A stretch of 64,000 nt of DNA from CAZPRY01 sp964589175 (GTDB lineage: Bacteria; Fidelibacterota; UBA2242). The position numbers were made by a program, and so were the translations under genes. The DNA lies in assembly GCA_964589175.1 (NCBI GenBank), contig CAZPRY010000016.1, positions 1 to 64,000 on the forward strand, read 5' to 3'. This document shows positions 9,535-19,000 of this stretch, one piece after another (within the stretch, counting starts at the first letter, position 1; the number at the start of each line of letters is the position of its first letter). The notes under the pieces were generated by a model. It made no database searches. It was not told the origin of the DNA and worked only from the letters and a program-made list of their open reading frames with translations.

Positions 9535-9760
9535 GCCAGGTGCGAGTACTCCAAAGACCTTCGATCTGCCGACCCGATTCTTCGGCCCTATGGGCCTCAG
9601 AATGACACTCTTCCCCAGACCGTCATCCTGAACGAAGCGGAGCGGAGTGAAGGATCGGGTAGGCCAGGCGCGAGTACTCCAGAGACCTACGATTTGCCAA
9701 CCCGATTCTTCGGGCATTTCATGCCCTCAGAATGACGCCCTTACCCACACCGTCATCCTG
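9524..9760. repeat. Two tandem copies of a ~128-bp repeat containing GTCATCCTGA
   Basis: Each unit begins GGATCGG(A/G)TAGGCCAGG and contains GCGAGTACTCCA, ACCCGATTCTTCGG, CAGAATGAC and ACCGTCATCCTGA. Unit starts are at 9524 and 9652; the CGTCATCCTG boxes are at 9621 and 9751. The units differ at scattered bases. It carries no coding capacity and overlaps the end of the lipoprotein fragment, which it may have disrupted. Confidence 0.7.
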
Positions 9761-9917
9761 AGAAACTCTAGCAATTTCGGTCTTCCCCGGAAAAGTATTT
9801 GATCCTGCCGAAACAAAATTTAACTTTGGACAAAATTGCAGTGCAAAGGCAATTTTTCAGAGATTGAAATCGGAAAGCAATGATTCCTCGAGATAGGCAA
9901 GCAATAGGAATATTTTC

Positions 9918-11066
9918 ATGAAAAAGAGACTCATTTTCGGTATTCTCGGCGCCGTATTTTTAGCCTTACTGGCCTGGCGCATTATCCTGCTGGTGACCAA
10001 GGACAAAGCTGATTCGTCACGGGCTTTCGCCCGTCCGCCGGTGGCCGTCGAAGTGGACACAGTGCGCCACGAATCCATCCAGGAAACGCTCCAACTGACT
10101 GGAACGATCTACCCACTCTATCAATATATCGTCGCACCGAAGGTTTCCGGCCGGATCATCCGGATCAACAAGCGTATCGGGGACTGGGTGCGCAAGGGCG
10201 AAATCATCGCCCAAATCGACGACGCGGAATACCAGCAGGCGGTGCTTGAAGCCGAAGCCAATCTGAAAATTTCGCAGGCCAACCTGACGGAAAACGAAAT
10301 CCAGCATGACCTGGCCCGGCAGGAACTGGAGCGCATCCAGTCACTGCAGCAGAAGGGCATCGCCTCCCCGGCCGAACTGGATGCCGTTAACTCCAATTTT
10401 TCGGCGCTGCAGTCGCGCATCAAACTGGCCCAGGCGCAGGTCGAACAGCGCGAGGCCGCCCTCTCTTCCGCCAAAATCCGTCTGAGCTATACGGTCCTGC
10501 TGGCCTCCGAGCCCGGTTTCATCGGGGAACGTTTTATCGACGAAGGCAGTCTGCTGGCGCCCAATTCGCCGGTGGTATCCGTCCTCGGGATCGAAACCGT
10601 TATCGTGCGGACAACCGTCATCGAACGGGTTTACGGCCAGATCCGGATCGGGCAGGCGGCCGAAATCGCAGTGGACGCCTTCCCGGATCGGGCATTTCAC
10701 GGCAAGGTCTCCCGCATCGCGCCGATGCTGCAGGAATCCTCACGCGTGGCGCAGATGGAAGTCGAGGTCGCCAACCAGGACCTGTTTCTGAAACCGGGCA
10801 TGTTCACGAAAGTCATTATCGTACTTGCGGAGTCGCAGAACGCCCAGGTGATTCCCAGCCCGGCGCTTGTAAACCGCAATGCTGTCAACGGCGTCTTTGT
10901 CATCCGGAAGGATGAGACCGTCGCCCATTTCGTGCCTGTCCAAACCGGAATCGGCACGCTTGACAAAACCGAGATCACTTCGCCTGAAATCGACGGCGTC
11001 GTGGTCACGCTTGGACAGCATCTGCTGGAAGACAATGGCAATGTTATTCTGCCACGCAGGCAGTAG
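9918..11066 (+). CDS. RND efflux periplasmic adaptor (HlyD/MFP family)
   Basis: A 382-residue protein with an N-terminal signal anchor (about 5-27), a beta-barrel/lipoyl half-motif at about 60-105 (IVAPKVSGRI, VRKGEIIAQID), a long coiled-coil hairpin (about 105-180) and the returning lipoyl half and membrane-proximal domain with FIGERFIDEGSLL and LKPGMFTKVII. This is the standard order of membrane fusion proteins linking an inner-membrane RND pump to TolC. It starts at an ATG 18 nt after a weak AGG-like site. The pump and outer-membrane channel follow at 43 and 31 nt, making a complete tripartite operon. The substrate is unknown; the pump type suggests hydrophobic compounds rather than metals. 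Confidence 0.9.
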   Translation: MKKRLIFGILGAVFLALLAWRIILLVTKDKADSSRAFARPPVAVEVDTVRHESIQETLQLTGTIYPLYQYIVAPKVSGRIIRINKRIGDWVRKGEIIAQIDDAEYQQAVLEAEANLKISQANLTENEIQHDLARQELERIQSLQQKGIASPAELDAVNSNFSALQSRIKLAQAQVEQREAALSSAKIRLSYTVLLASEPGFIGERFIDEGSLLAPNSPVVSVLGIETVIVRTTVIERVYGQIRIGQAAEIAVDAFPDRAFHGKVSRIAPMLQESSRVAQMEVEVANQDLFLKPGMFTKVIIVLAESQNAQVIPSPALVNRNAVNGVFVIRKDETVAHFVPVQTGIGTLDKTEITSPEIDGVVVTLGQHLLEDNGNVILPRRQ

Positions 11067-11109
11067 ACGTACGGGATCGAATCGCTGATTTGAATAAGGA
11101 ATTGATGAT

Positions 11110-14100
11110 ATGAGTATTGCGCGGGGACCGGTCAACCGTCCGATTTTGACTTCGATTATATTTTTGATCGTAATTATCCTGGGGATTGTTTCCCTGTCGC
11201 GGCTGTCCATCGATCTCATGCCGGAAATTACCTACCCGACGATCTCGGTGGTAACCAGTTACGGCAATGTCGGGCCGCAGGAGATGGAAGAGCTGATAAC
11301 CCGGCCCATCGAAGAGGCTTTGGCTGCGGTACAGGGCGTCGAGGAAATCACCTCCACTTCTTCGGAGGGGAATAGCCGGGTGCGCGTACTTTTCGGATGG
11401 GGTACGGACTTAGACGTTGCCGCCAACGATATCCGTGACCGCATCGACCGCGTTCTGGGGCGCCTGCCGGAAGACATCGAACGACCCATGATCCGTAAGT
11501 TCGATCTCTCCGCCTTCCCTATCCTGCACATCGGCGTATCCAGTAATCTTGACCCCCTGATCCTGCGCCAGATAATCGACGATCAGGTCAAATATCGCCT
11601 GGAACGGGTTCCGGGCGTCGCCGCCGTGGATATCCGGGGCGGTCTGAGCCGCGAAATTCACATTGATTTGAATTCCGCCCAGATGAAAGCCCTCGGGCTT
11701 TCCACCGACGCCGTCTTATCGGCACTCGGCAATGAAAACCGTAACATACCGGCCGGTCTGTACGATAAAGGCAACTTCGAGATTTTAATCCGCACCCAGG
11801 GTGAATTCCTTACCCTGGAGGAAATCCGTAATACCGTCGTGGCGATGCGCCGGGGAACGCCCATCCGGATTCGCGATATTGCCAATGTGGAGGATTCCTG
11901 GGAAGAAGTGCGCCAGATTATCCGCATCAACGGTCAACCCGGGCTGCGTATCTCGATCAATAAACAATCCGGGGCCAATACCGTGACCGTCGCCGATGCC
12001 GCCAAAGCCGAAATCGCCCGCATCAACCGCGACCTGCCCCAAATCGAGCTGATCCCATTAATCGATACATCGAAATACATCCGGCAGTCCATATCCAATG
12101 TCGGCAATTCCATTCTGCTCGGCGGAATCCTGGCCATTCTGATCCTCTTCCTGTTCCTGCGCAACGTATCCAGCACCGCGATTATTGCCATGGCGATTCC
12201 GATATCGGTGATCGCCACCTTCGGCGTAATGTACTTCGGCGGATTCACGCTGAACATTATGACCTTCGGCGCCCTGGCCCTGGGCATCGGCATGCTCGTC
12301 GATAGTTCAATTGTCGTTCTGGAAAACATTTACCGGCACCGGGAAGAAGGCAATTCTCTGAGGCAGAGTGCGCTCGACGGCACCGCCGAAGTCGGCTCGG
12401 CCATTACGGCCAGCGTCCTGACCACAATTGTCGTCTTTCTCCCGGTAATTTTCATTCGCGGAATGTCCGGCATCATGTTCCAGCAAATGGCTTACGTGGT
12501 CAGTTTTTCGTTATTGTGTTCGCTGATCGTCGCACTTACCCTGATCCCGATGTTTTCCTCCCGTTTTCTGCATCTTCAATCCGCCGATCAGGCTGCCGGA
12601 ACCGGCTGGCTGCACAGGATTTACGCGGTCAGCGAACGTTCCTTCCGGAGCGTGGAAGCACGCTATGGCCTCTTGCTGCAGTGGGCACTCGCCCATCGCA
12701 GAATTGTGCTTGGCGCAACCGGCATTCTTTTCATTATTTCGGTCGTTCTGATCCGTTTCATCGGCGTCGAACTCATGCCCACCGCCGATGAAGGCGAAGT
12801 CCGTATTAACCTCGAAATGGCCGTTGGCACGCGGCTGGAAATCGTGGACCAGGCGACGCGCACGGTCGAAAATATCGTCAGGCGCGAAGTCCCCGAACTG
12901 GTATCGGTGATATCGCGCATCGGGGGCGGCGGCTATCATTCGGCAGGCGGTCATATGGCCGAGATCCAGGTGACCCTCGTTCCCAAGAAAGAGCGCCATC
13001 GCAGCAGCGAGCAGATCGCCAACGATCTGCGTAAAGCGCTGTCCGGCGTTTCGGGAGTTACGATCCGCACTCGTGCCGGGCAGGGCCTGTTTTTACTGCG
13101 TATGGGTTCATCCTCGACCGACAACATCAGTGTGGAAATCCGCGGCTATAATCTGAAAACCGCCCAGGAACTTGCCAAAAAGGTCGAGCAGCGTATCCAG
13201 ACCGTTCCCGGAATTACCGATACCAAAATCAGCCGCGAAGAGGGCAGCCCCGAACAGATCATCCGCATTGACCGGCAGAAAGCCGCGGATTTGGGACTGA
13301 GCGTTTCCCGTATCGGGGACGCTTTGCAGACCGCCATCGGTGGCAGCCCCGCATCGTATTTCCGTGAGCACGGCAAGCAATACCGGATCGTGGTCAGACT
13401 CAGCGAATCGGATCGCCGCAACCTGAGCGATCTCATGGATCTGACCGTCATCAACAACCGCGGCGAGCCGGTGATTCTGCGCAACGTCGTCGCCAACATA
13501 CCGCAGGAAGGCCCGGTATCGCTGGAACGCAAAGACCAGGAGCGCATCATCACGGTTAATGCCAATTTTACGGGCCGCGATATGGGTTCGGTGATCGCCG
13601 ATATCCGCGAGCAGTTGCGCTCGGTGCCGGTTTCCAAGGATTTCAGCATCCTTTTCGGCGGCGACTACGAAGAACAGCAAAAAGCCTTCCGCGAGCTGAT
13701 GTTCGGTTTCATCCTGGCCATTCTGCTCGTCTACCTCGTAATGGCCGGGCAATTCGAATCATTCCGCGATCCGTTTGTAGTGCTATTTTCGATTCCGATG
13801 GCAATTATAGGCATCGTCGTCACCATGATTCTGACCGGCACAACCTTCAGCATGCAGGCTTTCATGGGCTGCATCATGCTGGCCGGTATCGTCGTCAATA
13901 ACGCCATTCTGCTGGTGGATACGACCAATCAGCTGCGCCGCAAAGCGGGCATGGCGCTTATGCAAGCCGTCAGCCTGGCCGGTTCACGCCGGCTGCGCCC
14001 GATCCTGATGACAACCCTGACCACCGTACTGGGACTGCTGCCGCTGTCGCTGGGTTTGGGTGAGGGCGGTGAGACGCAGGCGCCGCTGGCGCGCGTTGTC

Positions 14101-14205
14101 ATCGGCGGTCTGACCAGTTCAACCCTGATCACGCTCGTGCTGGTACCCGTCATCTACAGCATTTTCGAGCAGCGGCTCAAATCCAATAATAAATCCGAAG
14201 TCTAA
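11110..14205 (+). CDS. RND efflux pump, inner-membrane subunit (HAE-1/AcrB-like)
   Basis: A 1031-residue protein, typical length for an RND pump. It has an N-terminal helix (about 10-32), periplasmic porter and docking domains, a block of helices near 330-540, a second periplasmic loop and a C-terminal helix block (about 855-1025). TM4 carries GIGMLVDSSIVVLENIY, keeping one acidic proton-relay residue where AcrB has two adjacent Asp. The C-terminal helix block has GIVVNNAILLVDT and the conserved SRRLRPILMTTLTT. It follows the adaptor gene and precedes the TolC gene. It should drive drug or lipid export by proton motive force; the substrate range is not readable. Confidence 0.93.
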   Translation: MSIARGPVNRPILTSIIFLIVIILGIVSLSRLSIDLMPEITYPTISVVTSYGNVGPQEMEELITRPIEEALAAVQGVEEITSTSSEGNSRVRVLFGWGTDLDVAANDIRDRIDRVLGRLPEDIERPMIRKFDLSAFPILHIGVSSNLDPLILRQIIDDQVKYRLERVPGVAAVDIRGGLSREIHIDLNSAQMKALGLSTDAVLSALGNENRNIPAGLYDKGNFEILIRTQGEFLTLEEIRNTVVAMRRGTPIRIRDIANVEDSWEEVRQIIRINGQPGLRISINKQSGANTVTVADAAKAEIARINRDLPQIELIPLIDTSKYIRQSISNVGNSILLGGILAILILFLFLRNVSSTAIIAMAIPISVIATFGVMYFGGFTLNIMTFGALALGIGMLVDSSIVVLENIYRHREEGNSLRQSALDGTAEVGSAITASVLTTIVVFLPVIFIRGMSGIMFQQMAYVVSFSLLCSLIVALTLIPMFSSRFLHLQSADQAAGTGWLHRIYAVSERSFRSVEARYGLLLQWALAHRRIVLGATGILFIISVVLIRFIGVELMPTADEGEVRINLEMAVGTRLEIVDQATRTVENIVRREVPELVSVISRIGGGGYHSAGGHMAEIQVTLVPKKERHRSSEQIANDLRKALSGVSGVTIRTRAGQGLFLLRMGSSSTDNISVEIRGYNLKTAQELAKKVEQRIQTVPGITDTKISREEGSPEQIIRIDRQKAADLGLSVSRIGDALQTAIGGSPASYFREHGKQYRIVVRLSESDRRNLSDLMDLTVINNRGEPVILRNVVANIPQEGPVSLERKDQERIITVNANFTGRDMGSVIADIREQLRSVPVSKDFSILFGGDYEEQQKAFRELMFGFILAILLVYLVMAGQFESFRDPFVVLFSIPMAIIGIVVTMILTGTTFSMQAFMGCIMLAGIVVNNAILLVDTTNQLRRKAGMALMQAVSLAGSRRLRPILMTTLTTVLGLLPLSLGLGEGGETQAPLARVVIGGLTSSTLITLVLVPVIYSIFEQRLKSNNKSEV

Positions 14206-14236
14206 TGATTTATTTAGAAACGCTTACAGAGAAATC

Positions 14237-15742
14237 ATGAAACGATTTACGATCCTTTTCATAATGGCCCAATTCGCGTGGCTGACGACTTTAACAGCAA
14301 CCGAATCAGGCCTTACCCGCAACACAAGAACGGACACCCTGGCGATCGGTCTGCAGGAAGCGATCCTGCAAGCCCTGGAACGCAATCCCGCCGTTTCTAT
14401 TCAGCGTCTCGATCCGGAAATCGCCAAAACCTACACCGGGGAAGCAGGCGCAGCTTTCGATCCGCAACTGGCGATTACGACCAGCAACAGCGAGACGAAA
14501 CAGCAGCGTTTCCTGGGCTCGCGACCCGACCCGTTTGAACTAACCACCAAGCGCTCGCAATATGATGTGAGTATCAGCGAAACGCTGCCCACCGGCACGG
14601 CCGTCTCAGCCAATGCCTCCATCAGCGGCACGCTATCCAGTATTTACTCGGATCAATATACCGGGAGCGTCGGGCTGACCGTCACCCAATCTTTATTGCA
14701 GGGCTTCGGCACCGGCTACAATATGGCCAGCCTGCGTAAAGCCCGCCTGGATGTCGATATCTCAATACTCGAGCTCAAAGCCGTCGCCGAACAGGTTACC
14801 GCCGATGTGGAAAGGGCCTATTGGGACCTTTTCCTGGCCGAACAGGAAATGGCGATCCAGCAAAAATCACTCGATCTGGCAGGACAACAACTTGATGAAT
14901 CGCGCGAAAGAGTCGCCGTCGGCCGTCTGCCGGAACTGGAGCTCGCCGCCGTCCTGGCCGAAGTCGCATCACGCAGGGAAGCCCTGATCGATGCCCAGAG
15001 CCGCTACGAACAGGCCCGTCTTTATTTCCTTTTCCTGCTGAATCCCGCCCAAGCGAATCCGTGGGAACTCTGCCTGATTCCCGTAGATCAACCCTTCATC
15101 CCGCTGGACACGCTGGACAGCATTCCCATTCATGAGCAGCTGGCCCGGAAATATCGCGCCGATCTGCAGCAAGCCCAACTGAATCTTCAGAAAAATAAAC
15201 TGGATCTCGTGCGCACCCGCAACGGACTGCTGCCGCGCCTGGATCTGTTCATCAACCTCGGGCGCACTACCTACGCCAAGTCCTTCAAAGAGAGTATACC
15301 CGACGTTCAAAGTCCATTTTACGACGCCACCGCCGGTATTTCGTTCGAACTGCCGCTACGCAACCGCGAGGCCCGCGCGCAATATTCACGTACGCAATTC
15401 ACGCGCGACCAGATGGAGCTATCGCTGCTGAATATGGAACGCCTTGTACAGCGCGATGTGCGTTCCGCCCATATCGAGGTGCTGCGCGCGCGGCAGCAGA
15501 TTGAGGCAACCCAGGTCGCTCGCGACTTGCAGGAAAAGAAATTTCTGGCCGAACAGGAAAAATTCCGGGTGGGAAAATCTACGAATTTCCTGGTCCTGCA
15601 GACCCAGCGCGATTTCGTTGCCGGACAGCTCGGCGAAGCCCGGGCGAAGGTGGCTTACCTGAACGCGCTGGTCGATTTGTACCTGATGGAAGGGACGCTT
15701 CTCGAAAGACGGGGCATCCGTTCCTTCAGCGCCCGGCCGTGA
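14237..15742 (+). CDS. Outer-membrane efflux channel, TolC family
   Basis: A 501-residue protein with an N-terminal signal peptide (about 1-23) and two internally repeated helical OEP domains. Motifs include GLQEAILQALERNPAV near residue 40, SLLQGFGTGYN near 155, helical hairpins rich in Ala/Glu/Gln, and the second repeat with AQYSRTQFTRDQ and LVLQTQRDFVAGQ. It is the third gene of the efflux operon and completes the envelope-spanning duct. No separate promoter is seen in the 31-nt gap. Confidence 0.9.
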   Translation: MKRFTILFIMAQFAWLTTLTATESGLTRNTRTDTLAIGLQEAILQALERNPAVSIQRLDPEIAKTYTGEAGAAFDPQLAITTSNSETKQQRFLGSRPDPFELTTKRSQYDVSISETLPTGTAVSANASISGTLSSIYSDQYTGSVGLTVTQSLLQGFGTGYNMASLRKARLDVDISILELKAVAEQVTADVERAYWDLFLAEQEMAIQQKSLDLAGQQLDESRERVAVGRLPELELAAVLAEVASRREALIDAQSRYEQARLYFLFLLNPAQANPWELCLIPVDQPFIPLDTLDSIPIHEQLARKYRADLQQAQLNLQKNKLDLVRTRNGLLPRLDLFINLGRTTYAKSFKESIPDVQSPFYDATAGISFELPLRNREARAQYSRTQFTRDQMELSLLNMERLVQRDVRSAHIEVLRARQQIEATQVARDLQEKKFLAEQEKFRVGKSTNFLVLQTQRDFVAGQLGEARAKVAYLNALVDLYLMEGTLLERRGIRSFSARP

Positions 15743-16018
15743 ACATGATGCATTGAACTGGAGCAGACTCCTTTCCCGATACTTCGGGACAGCGACTTTG
15801 CAATCGAAAATTTACTCCAGCCGCTAGCGCAGACTGGCTTGGATTGGCATCACGATCGACATAAATCCTGGAACAAATCTTTGATACGATAACATGCAGA
15901 GAATCCGAGTTCTAAGGTTTTTGTAACATTAAATCAACATTCGGCTCAAAAACAGTGAATTAAAATTATTCAGAAATGCCAGCTATTTATTTATCGAGAT
16001 ATCACGAGGAAATCAATA
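15743..16018. other. Gap between efflux operon and kinase gene
   Basis: A small hairpin CCCGA-TACT-TCGGG lies about 30 nt after the TolC stop. The rest becomes AT-rich toward the kinase start and probably holds its promoter; no clear -35/-10 pair was identified. Confidence 0.4.
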
Positions 16019-19000
16019 TTGCAGAATCGAATCATCGATCAGGAAAAAACAATCGAACAGTTATCTGACTTGCGCCGCCAGGTGAGCGAACTCAAAAAAG
16101 CCAATTCCGGTTATAAGCGCCGCGAAGAAATTTATCGCCGAGCCGAGGAAAAACATCTGCGCCTGAAGGCCAATATCCCGGGCATGGTCTATGAATTCGC
16201 CCTGCATGCGGACGGACATATGTCGTTTCCGTATGTCAGCGACGCTTCCCAAGACCTTTTCGGTATTGCTTCCGAAGACCTTATGCGCGATGCCAATTTA
16301 ATCATCCGGCTGCAGCATCCCGATGATCGCGAGAAGTTTCAGCGCTCCGTTGAGCAATCGGCGCAAACACTTCAATCGTTCCGCGAAGAGGTCCGCCATA
16401 TTGTAAATGGCGAAGTGCGTTTCTACGACTGCATATCCCAGCCGGCCAGGATACCCGGCGGCCCTATCGTATGGGATGGAATCATGCTGGAAACCACCGC
16501 CCAAAAACGCATCGAAAACACCCTGAAAAACACTGAAAATAAATACCGGCGACTATTCGACACGATGCAGGATGCATTTGTGCGCGTCGATATGGAAGGC
16601 AGAATTATAGAATTTAATCAATCTTACAAGGATTTATTGGGCTATACCGAAGAGGAATTGCGACGCCTGACCTACATCGATCTGACGCCTGCCCAGTGGC
16701 ATGTTGTCGAGCAAGAGATTGTCGACCAGCAAATTCTTAAAAGAGACTACTCCGAAGTATACGAAAAAGAATACCGGCGCAAAGACGGTACGGTCTTCCC
16801 GGTTGAGCTGCGTACTTTTCTGATCCGTGATGATGAAGATCAGCCAATCGGGATGTGGGCCATCGTTCGGGATATCAGCGAACGTAAAAATGCGGAAAAT
16901 GCCATTCATCAGCTGGCGAAATTTCCATCGGAAAATCCGAACCCGGTGATGCGCATCAGCCACGAAGGCATCCTTAGCTATGCCAATGACGCCAGCCTCC
17001 CGCTTCTGGAATTTTTAAAGTTCCATGAAGGAGAACCCGTTGACCGCGACTGGCAGAATATCGTTTCGGAGGTACTGAAGACAGGTGTCCGCCAGGACAT
17101 CGAAGTGGATTATGACCATCTGACATTCCTTTTGACTTTTGCGGCCGTTTCCGAATCACAACATGTCAATGTCTATGGTCTTGACATTACTGACCGGAAG
17201 AAGACCAAGCGCGATCTGCTGCGGACCCAGTTTGCAATCGACCATGCCAAGGAGGCCATCTTCTGGCTGGACAAAAGTGGGCGCACCATATACGTCAACG
17301 ATGAAGCCTGTCGCTCTCTGGGCAACACACGGGAAGAATTACTGTCAATGACCATCTTCGATTTTGATCCTGTATTTCCCCGGGAAAATTGGCCGGAGCA
17401 TTGGGAAAAATCCCGCCAGCTGGGCTCTTTTACAATTGAAACACAACATCGCACCAAAGACGGGCAGATGTTTCCGGTAGAGGTAGCGATCGACTTCATG
17501 TATTACGAAGGCCAGGAGTACCATTGCTCTTATATCCGCGATATAACGGAGCGCAAACAGGCAGAGCAAATCCTGCGGGAAACTTCGGAACTTTTAGCAA
17601 ATATCATCAGCACTTCACCTTTGGCAATCGTTACCCTGGATCTGGACAGACGGATTAAACGCTGGAATCCGGCCTTCGAAAAGATATTCGGCTGGTCGGA
17701 AGCAGAGAGCATCGGTAAAGTTCTGCCGGTCATCGCCCCGAATTCCAGCGAAGAATTCGATCGGATTTGGGAACAGATACTGGCCGGAAATTCATTTGCC
17801 GGGATAGAACTGCACGGTCTGAAGAAAGATGATACAGCAATCGATATCGGTCTCTCCATCGCAGCTTTGAAAGATCAAGGCGGAACGATCGTAAAGACGA
17901 TGGCCATTTTTACCGATATCACTGAACCGAAGGAACTCCAGAGAAAATTACGGGAATCGGAGGAACTCTATCGTTCAATTATCTCCGCCTCGCCCGACGG
18001 CATAGCCCTCATCGATCCGGATGGTAACTTGACCATGGTATCGGATACAACCCCGAAAATGTTTGGATATAGCAAGCCCTCGGAAATGATCGGAAGGTCC
18101 TTTATGGAGTTCGTCGCTCCCGAAGACCGTGAAAAAGTCGTCCATGATATGGGGGCCCGGTTCCGGGATGAGATTGACGGAACCATCGATCTGACCATGT
18201 TCCGTTCGGACGGAACTCGCTGGAATTGCGAAGGGAATGCCACCTTAATTCGTGACAACGACGGAAAGCCGATCACCATCGTCTTGCTGGCGCACGATAT
18301 CACGCTCCATAAGCAGATGGAAGCTGCCTTACAAGATTCGGAAGAGAAATATCGCAGTCTTATTGAAAATCTTAATGACACGGTTTTTAGCATAGATCTG
18401 AAAGGCGTGGTCACTTATGTCAGCCCAATGATTGAAGCTATCATCCAATACAATCCCACTGAAATCGTGGGACATCCGTTCCGGGAATTCGTTCATCCCG
18501 AAGATTTTGCCAAGCTCGATACGCGTTTCCGGGAAATTCTGCAAGGCGCCATGAAACCCTTCGAATACCGGTTAATCCGTAAAGACGGCCAGGTTCGCAC
18601 CGTATATTCATCCAGCCGGCCGCAAATCAGGAATGAACAATTAATCGGTATCACCGGAATCATGTCCGACATTACGGAACGGAAAAAAACCGAAGATGAA
18701 ATCCGTAAGTTGTCACTTGCCGTTCAACAGAATCCCTCTCCGGTGATCATTACCGATATCGAGGGCAATATCGAATACGTCAACAACAAACTGCTCCAGG
18801 TTACCGGCTATAGCCGGGAAGAGCTCATTGGCCAGAATCCGCGAATTCTCAAATCCGAAGAGACACTGCCCGAGGTTTACAAGGATCTTTGGAGCACCAT
18901 CCTGGCCGGTAAAACCTGGCTGGGTGAACTGTACAATAAACGCAAAAACGGTGAGAAAATCTGTGAAGATGTTATGATCAGCCCAATCTTCAATGAGTCG

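Noticed and set aside
9820..9850. Sigma-54 promoter before the RND adaptor gene
   Set aside because: TGG and TTGCA are present around TTTGGACAAAATTGCA, but the spacing is two bases short of the required -24/-12 distance.
15780..15800. Sigma-54 promoter before the hybrid kinase
   Set aside because: GGGACAGCGACTTTGCA is off by one base in spacing and lacks the TGGCAC core.
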